Assembly (NCBI GenBank): GCA_020746835.1
Contig: JAGPNK010000010.1
Span: 124,001 to 188,000 of the forward strand
Length of the DNA stretch: 64,000 nt
From: Stachybotrys elegans
Lineage: Eukaryota; Ascomycota; Sordariomycetes; Hypocreales; Stachybotryaceae
Direction of reading: 5' to 3'
The notes beneath the pieces are model-generated. The model saw only the letters and a program-made list of their open reading frames with translations, was not told where the DNA came from and ran no database searches. Positions within the stretch are counted from its first letter, which is position 1; every line of letters starts with the position of its first letter. Positions 1-10,995 of this stretch are shown piece by piece. A program made the position numbers and the translations under genes.

Positions 1-918
1 GGCTCCGACAGCCTCGGCGAGCTCCGCCTTGTACTTTTCCAGCTCCGCCTCGGCCGTCTGCAGCTTCTCGGTGGCTTCGGAAACTTGAGCCTCCAGAGCG
101 GCAATCGCCGATTCGTGCTCGGCCGCGAGGCTAGCAATGGCCTCATCGTCTGCAGGCTTGGCCTCGCCGTCAGCGGTAGCGCTGGCAGGAGCGTCGGCGG
201 TCGCCTGCTCGAGCTCGGCAATCTTAGCCTCGGATGTCTGAATCTGCGTCTTGAGAGCCTCAATCTCGGCCTCGCCCTCGGCGAGCTTGGCCTTGAGCTC
301 CTCAATCTCCTTGGCGGACTCGGCCGAGGTGTCGGGCTTGGCCGCCGGTCGAACAGCGCCGCGTGTCGCGAGAGACGAGGTGCCGGCGGTGGACAGACGC
401 TTGGCGGGAGCCGTGCCAGTGGTGCCGGCGGTACGAGTGGTCGCGGTCGTCCTCGTGGGCACACCCGGTTTTGAAGCAGTAGTGGAGACTCGGGGGCTGG
501 TGGTGCTCGAGACGGAGCTAGGGGTGCGGGTTGCGGGCTTTCCCGGGCTTGTGAGAAGGGTGCTCGTCCTGCGCGAAGCGGTAGAGCTGGTCGACTTCTT
601 CTCGTCCTCGCTGGCGCTCACGCTAGGTCGGCTGCGGTGGCTGGCCGTCGTCGAGGCCGTCGTGGGCCTGCGCACAGTGCTTGTGGTGGTTGTGGGAGGC
701 CGGGTCGGGGGCTTGGCCAAACCACCCGAGGTTCGCGGAGCCGTGGCAGTTGTCGTCTTGGAAGCAGTGGCCGGCGCTCCGGGGCGGCGCAAAGTAGATG
801 TGGTGGTGGTGCGCTTGGCGGCCGCAGCAGGCTTGGAGTCACCGCTGGTAGGCGTCGTGGGCTTGACAGGCGGGACATCCTCGGCCTGGATGACCTCGAA
901 GCTCTCGTTTTCAGACAT
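1..918 (-). CDS. Coiled-coil protein with Thr/Ser/Pro/Arg-rich N-terminus (3' end outside window)
   Basis: The minus strand is open from an ATG at 918 to the window edge, 306 codons with no stop, so the C-terminus is missing. The first ~20 residues are acidic (MSENESFEVIQAEDVPP). About 180 residues of Thr/Ser/Pro/Ala/Arg low complexity follow (repeated TTTTST and TASRRTS-like stretches). From about residue 200 the sequence becomes a heptad-rich coiled coil (KEIEELKAKLAEGEAEIEAL and onward). A basic Ser/Thr/Pro-rich head followed by a coiled coil is common in microtubule- or spindle-associated proteins, but there is no signature that names it. Function unknown; cytoskeletal role is only a guess. 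Confidence 0.75.
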   Translation of the reverse strand, partial: MSENESFEVIQAEDVPPVKPTTPTSGDSKPAAAAKRTTTTSTLRRPGAPATASKTTTATAPRTSGGLAKPPTRPPTTTTSTVRRPTTASTTASHRSRPSVSASEDEKKSTSSTASRRTSTLLTSPGKPATRTPSSVSSTTSPRVSTTASKPGVPTRTTATTRTAGTTGTAPAKRLSTAGTSSLATRGAVRPAAKPDTSAESAKEIEELKAKLAEGEAEIEALKTQIQTSEAKIAELEQATADAPASATADGEAKPADDEAIASLAAEHESAIAALEAQVSEATEKLQTAEAELEKYKAELAEAVGA

Positions 919-2344
919 TGGACTCAATTGGGATGATGATGATTCTGCTGCGTCTATTAGCTGGTGTATCAAGAGGGGAGTTGTCGTTGTCGAGCCATCG
1001 TACCTGGCAATATCGGTCCTCTTGGCGCAAAGCACAGCAACTCAGCTTCAGACCGTCTTGCAATAACGGCCACGCTGGACGTACGGATTGAATGCAATGT
1101 AGTCGATCAATGACCGACGATGGTTTGGAGAAGAAAGGAGTACAACGAGAGGCCAGGGGCAGAATTAAATGACCAGAAGCGCCAGGGGACCAGGTGGGAT
1201 GGCACTAGAGGCCCGTAGTCCGCTGTAGGCCCAAGCTCGCGACGTGATTGGCGCCCGGTTTGGGTACAGACACCTCCAGGTACCTAACGCATGTCACTCT
1301 GGTTGTTGTTCCTGGAACCCTGTGCACATCCCGTCCCGTCAGGTAGCGTTACATAGTAATGCGAGCCCTATTGCCCGTCTGCGTACGAGTACGGAGTATC
1401 ATGATCCATTATTGATGGTACGGAGCATTCTGCCCCATGCAAGGCGACATCGTGTTGACGCGGATGCCCTGGAGTCGTCTGAGCCAGCCAGCCAGGTACA
1501 CTCTGCAAGGTACTCCTGCTGCGTGGGCCACTGACGAACCAGCCATCCCATCGCCCGAACTCTTAACAGTGGGGCCCAGCCTTGACACGAGAGCTTCACG
1601 AGGCGGGCGAGGCTGGCATCAAAGGGATGCAACCGGCCAACCGGCCCAGGACAAGCGCGGTGGCTGGTGAATTGTCAGGCAAGTCTCAACACGCAGTGCT
1701 CTGAACAGGCGGGTTGTTGGTAACTCATCGCGTACACAACAGCCAATCCGCCTTTTCCTTTCCAAAGGTATTTTTCAATGCTGGACGCTGTGATCATCTC
1801 TTACTTCCCGTCGTTATATCAAATCCTGCATTATTATGGACGGCGAAACACGTTGCCGATCTCTGCGTTTCGGTCGAGAAAAACCAAGCGCGTCCCATGA
1901 CGGATCGAGGGGCGCGTGCAAGGCGCGTTCCCCGCTTCGCGTGTGCTCTAAAAAGACCACGGCTTCTCACCAGCCATCCAGAGTGTGGCGGTCAAGACCT
2001 CGGACGAGGCTGGCCGGTCCGATGATGAGAATAATTCTTCCATACCCGCCAGGAATGCATGTGGTGGCTCGTGATGCCAAACCACAGACGGCCCCCACGC
2101 ACCTTGTCCATATTGGCCTGATGCGCTGGCATGGGCAACCCGGGATGGGTGAGTGATGTGGCACCCCTCCTTTGCCCGATGGCACGTCACAGCATACCAT
2201 GCATCATCATGCACGCCTAATTCAAGCTCTCTATTGGGCTGTCTGCCAGCATCAGGTCCTGATGAAACTGCACCAAACTCCAGCCCCGGGGTATCATTGC
2301 AAACACGCTCGCTATAGCACCTAAGCCCACCGTGACATGTCGTC
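919..2344. other. Intergenic region, no supported gene
   Basis: About 1.4 kb between the start of the coiled-coil gene (minus) and the 3' end of the next minus-strand gene. Only short ORFs without coding character occur. It should hold the promoter of the coiled-coil gene and the 3' UTR of the gene ending at 2345. I see no RNA gene or repeat here. Confidence 0.5.
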
Positions 2345-4450
2345 TCATCGTGAATGATAGCACCACTTGGGCGGCGCCCTGCCTTCTGCCTCAAACAGTT
2401 GTCGTCCCCGGTCCCTGATTGTCCTCACCCGTTCCGTCGTCTCTGCTAGGCTTCGCCCTGGGATCAAGTTGTCCAGGTCGATGGCTCCGGAAGCAGGCGG
2501 CTTCCGTATCGTTTGTAGTATCCTATCATCTTCCCAAAAATGCCATCCATCGTTCTTCTCAGCGTACTCTTTCCGGTGCTGCCTCCGACTAGGTGCCTGT
2601 GGTGGGTTGTCGAGTCCACGCTTTCTTCGTGCAGACTGGATGTATAATTCCATCTGCTGCTCCTGCTTGCGACGGTAGTCTTCGGCTTCTGCTTCTATTC
2701 GCCTCTTCTCCTCACGTGCCCCTTCTTCTGCCGCTTTTCTCTGCTGCTCGAGCGCTTCTTCCCTCTGCCGTATGTACGTAGCCCTCTGCAGCTGGCTTGA
2801 CCGCTCGATGTGATGGCCAAGAGAGATTGACCGCTCCGTAGAGTGCTCAGGTTGAGAGGACTGGGACGCGGCTTCCGATAATGCATGGCTCTGGGTGGAG
2901 CGATGCCCTCCCGCTTCCTTCATTCTCCGCGAGGATGCGATGTAGAGTTCCAACCCCTGATGATAGGCTTCCTCTCGTTGTCGCTTCTTCTCTTCCTCTC
3001 GCTGTTTATTCTCCAAGGCCTCCTGCTCTCGCTGTGGTGCCTTCTCGATCCAGTCCATGTCCTTGCGTGCTTTTTCCAAGTCTGCCTCTAGCGATTTCAA
3101 CTTTGTTTCGAGGCTCAACACTCGTTTCATATTCCTTTTCCGGGTTGGCTCGCTTGAATCGTCAGATTTGTATGCACTCTTGAGCAGTTGCGACAATTGT
3201 AGGGTCCAGTCTAGCGCCGAGTCGAGGAGGGAAACTGTAGAGGAGGCGTGCAAGGCGTCTGACATCTCCGTAGTCTCTGCCGGAAGCCCACGCATAAAGA
3301 CATCTTTGAGGACGAGAACCGACATTGGGATAATCGCCTTGTGCAGGCTCAATAGAGTTTGACCAAGGTCTGCAGTCTGGGCCCATGTCTTTAACTCCTC
3401 AACCTTTTCTCTAATCACCTTGACTGACTGCTGTAATTTGTCATGATTGGCCTCGATAAAGTCGGTTTGGGCTCGAACATGAATAAGAGGAATCTCCTGG
3501 CATAGGGTCCAGAAGTGATGGAGTTGAATGAGCAGTCTCCGGCACCGCTTGCACCGGACATCTGTCTCGTGCCGCCCGAGCCAGTCTTTTTTGCTCTCAC
3601 CTTGCTGCGTGGATAGATTCTCCTCCCATGAGTCGCCATTTGCCCACCAGCTGCGGCGCATAAGACTGACGATGCCGTTTAGGTTGGCTGCAGTAACTTT
3701 GACGGCAATGGTTGGTTCCGCAGGCTCCTCGGGCACGGCCTCGTTTGCGTCTGCTCCATCTCCGCCATCAGCCGCATCGCGAATTTCGTCATCCGCAAAG
3801 GTTACTCGACGCTGAGATTTGCTGGACCTGGTTGAATTCCCAGTGTCTCCGGCGCCTGCGCTCGATGTCAGACGGTCTTGGCTTGAGGCCCATTCGCTCA
3901 GTAGCTGTGCTTCGGGCGAATCATCTTCTGCTTCCATCGGCTCTTCGGCTTCGGCATCAGAGCCGGGAACCTCGTACAATTCACTGCCATAGGGCGCCCG
4001 TGCCTTGTTTCGGTGTCGCCGGCCTCTGCTCGTTTCTGGAAGTGAGGCACTGGGCTGTCTGGATTGGCCTGGGGTTGTTGTTTGGCGCTTCCCGGGTCCT
4101 CTAGGACGTCCTCTCCCACGCTTTCCCGCCGTCTGCACCGTTGTTTCATTCTGTGGCAATAAGCTGTTGTTGATGTTTTCGAAGAATGATGCTTCTAGGG
4201 GAGCAGACTCTTCATCCTCATCGTTTGCAGTCATTTCGCCGCTTTCAACTGGTTCCTTCTGCGGCTGCCCTTTCAGCCTCTTGCCAGATTGATGGCCTGC
4301 TCGCAAAGGTCTTTTGGTCGTCTGACCAGTTTCGGCTGTCTGATGCGACGAGCGCCGCAGCGCTATGTCTTCATCATCCTCGCCCAGAACGGGTGAACCA
4401 CGTCTTACCCGGCGCACTGCCTGTGCAGTCGTCTGTCGAGACGACGCCAT
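2345..4450 (-). CDS. Uncharacterised nuclear-type protein with coiled coil and C-terminal Myb/SANT-like segment
   Basis: Single-exon frame of 701 codons from an ATG at 4450. The N-terminal ~220 residues are basic/acidic low complexity with an AT-hook-like GRGRPRGPGK at about residue 112, suggesting DNA association. A middle part (about 250-430) is predicted helical and has a Cys pair (CKRCRRLLIQ). Residues ~450-620 are an Arg/Glu/Lys/Gln-rich coiled coil. The last ~65 residues contain the pattern W-HFWEDDRIL ... LDNLIPGRSLAETTERVRTI ... LFE, which looks like a Myb/SANT helix-turn-helix (aromatic anchors, PGRS before the last helix). I do not recognise a named orthologue. The ATG is preferred because it is the first in the frame and the divergent partner starts at 4843. 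Confidence 0.75.
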   Translation of the reverse strand: MASSRQTTAQAVRRVRRGSPVLGEDDEDIALRRSSHQTAETGQTTKRPLRAGHQSGKRLKGQPQKEPVESGEMTANDEDEESAPLEASFFENINNSLLPQNETTVQTAGKRGRGRPRGPGKRQTTTPGQSRQPSASLPETSRGRRHRNKARAPYGSELYEVPGSDAEAEEPMEAEDDSPEAQLLSEWASSQDRLTSSAGAGDTGNSTRSSKSQRRVTFADDEIRDAADGGDGADANEAVPEEPAEPTIAVKVTAANLNGIVSLMRRSWWANGDSWEENLSTQQGESKKDWLGRHETDVRCKRCRRLLIQLHHFWTLCQEIPLIHVRAQTDFIEANHDKLQQSVKVIREKVEELKTWAQTADLGQTLLSLHKAIIPMSVLVLKDVFMRGLPAETTEMSDALHASSTVSLLDSALDWTLQLSQLLKSAYKSDDSSEPTRKRNMKRVLSLETKLKSLEADLEKARKDMDWIEKAPQREQEALENKQREEEKKRQREEAYHQGLELYIASSRRMKEAGGHRSTQSHALSEAASQSSQPEHSTERSISLGHHIERSSQLQRATYIRQREEALEQQRKAAEEGAREEKRRIEAEAEDYRRKQEQQMELYIQSARRKRGLDNPPQAPSRRQHRKEYAEKNDGWHFWEDDRILQTIRKPPASGAIDLDNLIPGRSLAETTERVRTIRDRGRQLFEAEGRAPPKWCYHSR

Positions 4451-4842
4451 ATGTCTTGCTCAAGCTCTTACCGAGTTATTCGTATGAATTGTGGCGCGTA
4501 GAAGTGGATGCATGGATGTGTCGCGTCGATACGCGCGTGCACGTGATCATCGGGCACCAACGCGGCGTGGTTTATACCGTTCCTTGCAATGCAACGCACT
4601 CGATTCGTATGTTTGATACTTTTAGGTGGTTTCCCAATAAACTTTGAAGCGGATCGTTGGTGTGTTGGTGTATTGATGTTTATGTTTGGTGATGTCTGTG
4701 ATTGATGTCACATGCTGACTAACGATCACCAGATCCATCCCGCAACAGTGCCCGCGACATGGTTTCATTCTTGTAATACTTACTTTCCCGTTGCAAATAA
4801 TTAAGCTATTGCCCGTTCATCCGGACAGAGCACATAATAGAC
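4451..4842. promoter_or_regulatory. Divergent promoter region
   Basis: 392 bp shared between the minus-strand gene starting at 4450 and RRD1 starting at 4843. Both must be transcribed outward from it. No clear TATA box is seen. Confidence 0.4.
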
Positions 4843-6242
4843 ATGGCTGCTACTGGGACACAACGGAAATCGCCCGGGCTGCCTACCCTGGGGGTCTTGG
4901 ATCTGTCCTCGCCACACACATTCGCCAAGCCCGTCAAACGGATCAACGAAGGACAGGATGTGTCTCACTTCCTCGTTTCCCTGGCGTACCGGGATATTGG
5001 AGTTTTCATGCTTCAGTTGAACCACGCCCTCTGCCCGCGAAAACAAGCTGGCTCGCCTTTGCCTCGCCTTTTCCCCCTCACCTCAGCAACGTCCACAACT
5101 CCGTCCATCTTGGCCTTGCAACGGCTGCTCTCTGATATCGAGAGCTTCATCAACGATGCTCCGCCTGATCCAGGTCCTCGAAGATTTGGCAACGTGAGCT
5201 TCCGAAAGTGGTACGCTCTGCTGGAGGCAAAGGTCGACAGTCTCCTGCAGCATGGGGCGCTTGGGGACGTCCTCGAAGCTGGTGGGGGCGGGGCTCGCGA
5301 GGAAGTGGCCGTCTACCTGCTTGGTGGGTTTGGAAGTGCGCAGCGACTCGACTACGGCACAGGTCACGAGCTCAGTTTCGTGGCGTTTCTGGGATGTCTC
5401 TGGAAGCTCGGGTTCTTCAAGGATGACCGGGAGAGGGGCGAGATGGAACGCGAGATTGTCCTGCGGGTCATTGAACCGTAAGTCTGACGTTCCCAGCAAG
5501 CATATCGCTAAATGGACATGTCGCTAAATGGAACAGGTATCTGAGGGTTGTGAGGAAGCTCATTCTGACGTACAACCTCGAACCTGCTGGCTCCCATGGA
5601 GTATGGGGCCTGGACGACCACTCGTTCATTCCTTACATCTTTGGCTCCGCACAGTACACACGGCCCATTGATAACGACGAGGCGATGCCTCTTGAAGGCT
5701 CGGTAAAAGGAGCCCCCAAGCCAAGCGACGTCACCAAGACAGAAGTCGTCGAGGACCAGCGCCAATCCAACATGTATTTCTCCGGCATCGGCTTCATCAA
5801 CGACGTCAAGAAGGGCCCATTTTGGGAACACAGCCCCATTCTATTCGATATATCAGGTATCCGAGACGGCTGGGGCAAGATCAACAAGGGCATGATTAAG
5901 ATGTTCAACGCTGAGGTCCTATCCAAATTTCCAGTCGTGCAGCATTTCCCTTTTGGGTCTCTCTTCTCGTGGGATATAGACCCCGAGGCTTCTGAGCCCG
6001 TACAGTCGGTTCACATGGCGAACCAGCCTGCGACGATGCCCCCACCTCCCGTGAGCGGTACTGCTGCACCCTGGGCACAGGCTACCATGATGCCGCCGTC
6101 TGGGCCTGGAATTCCCTACTCAAGAATCCCACCAGGACCCAGCACCGGTTCGCTGAGGAGGCCACAGGGCAGTGCGGCATCTGGGTCAAGCGACGCCCAA
6201 ATCACAATCACAAAGGCCCCGTGGGCCAAGGAAACCCGATAG
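4843..6242 (+). CDS. RRD1: PP2A phosphatase activator (PTPA family), RRD1-like peptidyl-prolyl isomerase
   Basis: Two exons, 4843-5477 and 5537-6242, joined across a 59-nt intron (GTAAGT...ACAG), give 446 residues. The PTPA fold is plain: YGTGHELSF at 171-179, WGLDDHSF at 235-242, followed by PYIFGSAQ, then the conserved [10 protein letters not shown] segment. PTPA proteins are ATP-assisted prolyl isomerases that reactivate PP2A and PP2A-like catalytic subunits. The C-terminal ~90 residues are a Pro/Gly/Ser-rich tail typical of Rrd1 rather than Rrd2 in filamentous fungi; that paralogue choice is inference. The ATG at 4843 starts the conserved N-terminal region directly. The intron contains two tandem 16-nt copies of its branch-site region. 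Confidence 0.93.
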
Positions 6243-6427
6243 CCTTGTGCAATAGACGCTCATGCGGAATAAACAATACGTTGATTAGGATGCGTAGCAG
6301 CTATTAAGTAAATCAAGGGTATAAGACATCGCTCGCATCCTCCCCAGGGTATCCATTCACACCGTGATTGCACCGACTGAATGCGTGCACACTGTACATT
6401 GTGCTTTCAAAACTGCATCTCGGTTGA

Positions 6428-7030
6428 TTAGGCAGTGGCGGTGGGTGCGGGTGCGGCAGGCGCGGCTGGGGCGGCAGGTGCAGGAGCCTCCTCCTTCTTC
6501 TCCTCGGCAGGGGCCTCGGCAGGAGCAGGTGCAGTAGCGGCTTCCGGGGCGGGAGCTGCACAGTCAGTTTGGTTATTTGCATTATTTGTTCAGGCGGCTT
6601 ACTAGGAGCGGTCTCGGCAGCGGGTTTGGCCTCAGCGGGTGCCGTGGTAGCTGGAGAAGGGTCAGCTCTGCTTGTTGACATGGACGGGTTACTCACCAGG
6701 AGTAGGCTCGGCCGGGGCGGGCTCGGGAGCGGCCGCAGGCTCGGGAGCAGCGTCGGCTAGAAATGGTCAGAAATCAGAAATGATCCATCATGTGTTGTAA
6801 CATACTGGCAGGAGCTGCAGCTGGAGCAGGAGCTGCGGTCTCGGTCTTGGTGGGCTCCGCGGGCGCAGCGGGAGCTTCGGTCGTCTCGGTGGGCTTCTCT
6901 GCGGCAGGCTTCTGGTCCTTCTTCTTGAAGGCGGCCTTGAGCTTGGCCTTGAGGTTGTCAAGCGCGTGGAGAGCTGGGCGAGTTAGTCGAGTCGAGGATA
7001 AGGAGAGGGAGGCGTACGAATGCCAGGCAT
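6428..7030 (-). CDS. Small Ala/Pro/Glu-rich protein encoded by five phase-1 exons
   Basis: Five exons read on the minus strand (7030-7018, 6973-6806, 6756-6697, 6650-6603, 6555-6428) give 138 residues ending in a TAA at 6430-6428. All four introns have canonical ends (GTACGC, GTATGT, GTGAGT, GTAAGC; CAG or TAG acceptors) and all are phase 1, so exons 2-4 (168, 60 and 48 nt) could be skipped without changing frame. After MPGI comes a short basic amphipathic helix (LDNLKAKLKAAFKKKDQ), then repeats of Ala-Pro-Ala/Glu. No domain is recognised. It resembles small cytosolic or cell-surface-associated repeat proteins, but function is unknown. Splice consistency makes the gene itself fairly secure. 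Confidence 0.7.
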
Positions 7031-8461
7031 ATTGATAAGCTGCTGTTAGACAGGTACTGTACGTGCTGCAACGAGAAAGTCGTAGGTAGGAGATGTTGTA
7101 GGATGAGAGATGATGTTGGGAGACGGGGAATCAGGGAAGTTGGAAATGACTGGATGCGTGATGTGGGAACTTGGGAAGCCACCACCTGAAGCTACCCTGG
7201 CCTGCCTGCCCTGGCACTGGCCGGCGGAAGAGCCCCCGACGGGCTCACAACGGACCTTGTGACGAAGATGCTACGCGTGGCGGTTACAGCGACTACTGAC
7301 ACGAGGCTGCCCACACAAGCTTTCAGGGCCCCCCAAGGGCCCCCGTCGCCCCAAGATTAAGCATTTGCCGATCCGCCTGGGACACACGCGATCCTGGCCT
7401 TGGCAGCTAGCACCACGCAGATGCCACCATTCCTCGCACCAGACCATCAGTTGCAATCAAAGACCATCAGTGGTCGGCAGCCACATGGAGCCAAATGGAG
7501 CTGCGGGGAAGCCATCTGAACCATTAAAGGGGGACATGCGTACCTGCGCCGGCCAGCTACGCAATTTGCTCGACATGAAGCTTGTTTAGGATAAGGTGCA
7601 GTGCAGGGGCATTAATAAAGCAATATCATCTTATCAATAAAAGCAATATCATATGGCAGGGATGGCGCATGCAGCACATGTCACAGAGCCCTCCCCGTTT
7701 TCAATGTAATGGGTTGGTTTTCGTGGCTTCATCTTCAGTTCTGGCGGCTTTCTGGAACCACCTAGAATAGGACTGTTGAGTACGCGATGTACTTTCACAT
7801 ATTACGTGACATTCACGTACGAAAGTGGCTGCCACGGGAAACGAGCATGTGCTAACGTATCGAAAATAAATGCAAGTGTGATGTAAGATTCCAAAATACC
7901 ATGATCAAGATTTATTGAACCCGTCGAAGCCACTCGACCGGGCAGGTCAGGAATAGACCGCACCGAAGCCAAGCATCAAATATTTCACCCAACACATTCT
8001 TTGGAGTATTCTCTATCACAGATGAGTGTATTGCATGCCTGTTCACGATGTTATCACCGTTCAGGGTAGGGGTGGATGCGGGTCACGATTCATGGAGATA
8101 CCACCGCCAACAAGTTGCCTACCCACAGCCACCGCAAGCGCCTCAACACCTCCCACTGGGTTATCTTGGTAGATACAGACGTGGAGCTGATACAGGAACA
8201 AAAATACTTCCCATGCCTACTGGGAATCAAGGCCAAACCCTCGGGCATCCTGCGTATAAACGTCACTCTATGGCATGATGCCGTATTGCATTTTCCCTTG
8301 CCAAAGTACCGCAGAACGCATGCCCCGCACTGGCCTGGGCTTGGGACAGACCCACAGACCCACTTTGGCGCCACCCATAAGCAAGGATCGTGCCACAATA
8401 TCACAACTTGCGCGATATCAACCTGAAACAAAAAAATTCATAATAAAATCAAAAAGAAAGG
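7031..8461. other. Intergenic region
   Basis: 1.4 kb upstream of the Ala/Pro-rich gene and downstream of the tRNA. ORFs here are short and without coding character. The proximal ~200 bp are AT/GA-rich and likely hold the promoter. Nothing else identified. Confidence 0.4.
8451..8455 (-). terminator. RNA polymerase III terminator of tRNA-Pro
   Basis: On the minus strand a run of five T residues lies 6 nt after the tRNA 3' end, with a second run of seven T at 8436-8430 as a backup. This is the usual Pol III stop signal. Confidence 0.7.
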
Positions 8462-8546
8462 GGTCTGGCCGGGGATTGAACCCGGGACCTCGCCCAGATG
8501 TGAAGTTAATCCCAAAGGGCGAATCATACGACTAGACCACCAGACC
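8462..8546 (-). tRNA. tRNA-Pro (anticodon UGG) with a 14-nt intron
   Basis: The minus strand folds as a tRNA: acceptor stem GGTCTGG paired with CCAGACC, a D-arm, anticodon stem CGCCC/GGGCG, and a T-arm with the B-box sequence GGTTCAATCC. Loop positions 32-37 read TTTGGG, giving anticodon TGG, followed by an extra 14 nt (ATTAACTTCACATC) before the last loop base. This is the standard nuclear intron site one base 3' of the anticodon. Total 85 nt. No CCA is encoded, as expected for a eukaryote. Confidence 0.93.
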
Positions 8547-9789
8547 GGATCGTATTTGTTGAAAGATGCGTGTTCTATTGCGGGATATAAAGTTGTGCGG
8601 TTCTGAGGCTCCAGGGACCGTGTAAAGCTAGCTACCCTGTAGTACCAGGCTGACGGTCACTGGATTCTCTTTCTGACTCTGTTCTGGTATTGTGGGCAAC
8701 ACGGCAACCATTATTTCCACATAGGCTATCAATCTTTTCCTCAGCTGCCTTCGCTGCTCTTTTTCTTCGTCTCCGCACACACTTGATATATCATATTGAA
8801 GCACTATCCGGAACGCTCACTTCCAAACATCGTATGACCGTCCTGCAACTTCCTGGGACCTGATTTCTCTTTGCTGCCTATGACATATTACTGATGTGGT
8901 GCGATGACATGAGGTTCTCATGAACCCCGGATTTGCGTGGGAGACCCACTTCCCGCCCGCCTCCTTCCTCAACAACCAGACTCACGGGTTTTCCACGACA
9001 TTATTGGCTGGTCCGTTCATTTGGGAAATCCTTATTATGATGTTGCCCGCTGTGAACCTCTGCACGTTCAAATGAAAGCTATGAGCACTCCGATTGATCT
9101 GCCGACACGCTCATCTTATGTGCTATGCTGTGCAACAACCCGAGAGACACTGCTACTTCACTCGATACATGCTGAATGACACAATCAAGCGGGCAAACAA
9201 CTACGGACTAGTCTGCAGAATAAGTATGCAGCAGAGAAAAACTCTGCCGGGTCTGAATCATCGTTTTGGGGATTGGGAGTGACTAAGGGTTTGGCCATCC
9301 GCGTAAACTGAATGTGAGCTCTGTCAGGATTGAACCGGTCCTTGCATGCATCAAACTCTGGGATCAGCAATAGAACTTTGATAGTGATTATCGAAACCGT
9401 ATTCATGAATGTACTTCTCTGGGCGTCACACATCCCAGCCTCATCTTGCTCTTGTTGGGTGTGGCGGCCCGATACGGGCCGCCAGCAGAGATCTGCCGCT
9501 CATTTGAAGTTTCTCTTACAGGTACTGTGGTTGCGTTGTAAATTCCCTACTAATTCATGTACCAGGTAGGCGGAAAGACATAACATAGGTACCTAGTACT
9601 TAGTAGAAGGTGACAAACAGCCATCTCCCTTCTTCTTTCCGTATGTTCTCTCGCCCCTGCCCTTCTTTGCCATTCTCGCTTTCCCTCTGCATTCTACATC
9701 TCACCTTCTCTCTGCATTCTGCATCTCCAAACCTTCCTTCTCACTTTCTGTTACCTGATCCATACAGTTATCCTCCATCTTCGCCCCCA
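8547..9789. other. Intergenic region, no supported gene
   Basis: 1.2 kb between the tRNA and the next plus-strand locus. ORFs are short and compositionally random. The last 150 bp before 9790 are strongly C/T-rich, as in many fungal 5' leaders. Confidence 0.4.
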
Positions 9790-10995
9790 ATGGCCCAAAA
9801 CGAAGCATCACCCCCGGCGACACCGCCATCCTCACCACCCCCAACATCGCCATCGCCGCCACCATCGCCATCATCATCGACCCACGATGAGAATCACATT
9901 GTAAGCGTGCCCATAACGGGCGTCGAGCCTCCTCTGCCCCGCCTGTTGGTGTTTCCATACGCCTGGGCGCCAGCGGCACGGGAGTCGCCGGCTTCGACCG
10001 CCAACATCAGCACCGGCAACAAGGGCCACGAATAAAACGGAGTTAACATCTGACTAGTTTTATCCAAATCTCGATAATCTCGTGGCACGCCTGCACCAGG
10101 CTCTTCGGGCCTCGCACAGCTTTGTTGTTCCTGCGCCGCCGCCCGAGGCCTATGAAGGCCTGCGGCCGCCCACGCCGCCGCCGCCAGAGGCATTCGAGGG
10201 GGAACCCCAACACACAGGGTTCCCTGCTCGCCCCGTGTCTCCGCCGCCGCCGCCGCCGGAGGAGGAAGGGCAACCCTCCTCCTCCCTCCCCTCCTCCTCG
10301 TCGGTGTCCAGCAGCGACAGCAGCAGCAGCGCCGCCGCTGCCCCCAGCACCACCACCACCACCACCTCGCCCGGCGAGGAGGAGGAGGAGGAAACGCCCG
10401 TATGGGCGTCGAAAAGACCTCGCAAGAGGTGAAAGATAGTTCAAGAATGACCAGTAAGTAAATTTATTTCTTTGTCTCATTTTGCTTTTGCTGTGACATG
10501 CGTGGATCCTGGACTTTTATATATTTATCCTCCCCATCTTCTTTCACCACTTTGTTTCTGCACATCCTGGATCCTGGACTATGGTGTGGGAGCGTGATAT
10601 TGGTAAGTAAAGCACTCGTCCCATCTTTGACGTGATGCAGGCATAGGTACAACGGAGTGTCTGATCAAGACCAGATGAATACCATCATACAAGGCAAGTG
10701 TCAATTTCTCCACAGTGATGACAATCGCTGACCAGTGCAGGCAAACCTAATACCCATATTCAACGTGGCCGTTTCTCGACAAAGCGACTCCTGACGACTG
10801 GGAATCAGCAATGCCATGTGTATTTGTACTCTCAGCAGGCGCACTGGCTAATGGCTTCGGTGGGCAGATCCGGAGCCACGCAGCAGCCGGCAAGGAGCCA
10901 GTGATGGAAGACAGTCGTCAGTTACTACCCGGTAAGTTCATGCACCACCAGAAGGTATATCGCTAATAGCTTCAGCTGAGTTCATCCGGACCTGA
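9790..10995 (+). CDS. Candidate multi-exon gene: Pro/Ser-rich acidic protein (5' part of an intron-dense locus)
   Basis: Frame-consistent exons can be chained: 9790-9900, 10058-10428, 10641-10693, 10741-10817, 10868-10931 and 10976-10995, ending at a TGA (10993-10995), 231 residues in all. Splice signals are good for most joints: GTAAGC at 9901 with CTGAC near the acceptor, a GC-AG intron 10694-10740, GTGTAT at 10818 with GCTAATG, and GTAAGT at 10932 with GCTAATAG. The product begins with Pro/Ser low complexity, has one amphipathic helix (FYPNLDNLVARLHQALRASH), then PPPP, Ser and Glu runs ending in KRPRKR. A simpler reading stops at 10432 after two exons. Coding-like frames continue beyond 10995, so this may be the 5' half of a longer or broken gene. 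No family recognised. Confidence 0.4.

Noticed and set aside
1244..2394. Several overlapping 70-150 codon ORFs on both strands
   Set aside because: None has coding-like composition, splice continuity or recognisable motif; treated as intergenic.
9300..9345. Possible tRNA T-arm (GGATTGAACCGG)
   Set aside because: No acceptor or anticodon stem can be formed around it.
10043..10480. Minus-strand Gly/Arg-rich ORFs
   Set aside because: Antisense shadows of Pro/Ser/Glu codon runs in the plus-strand candidate gene; composition is purely complementary.
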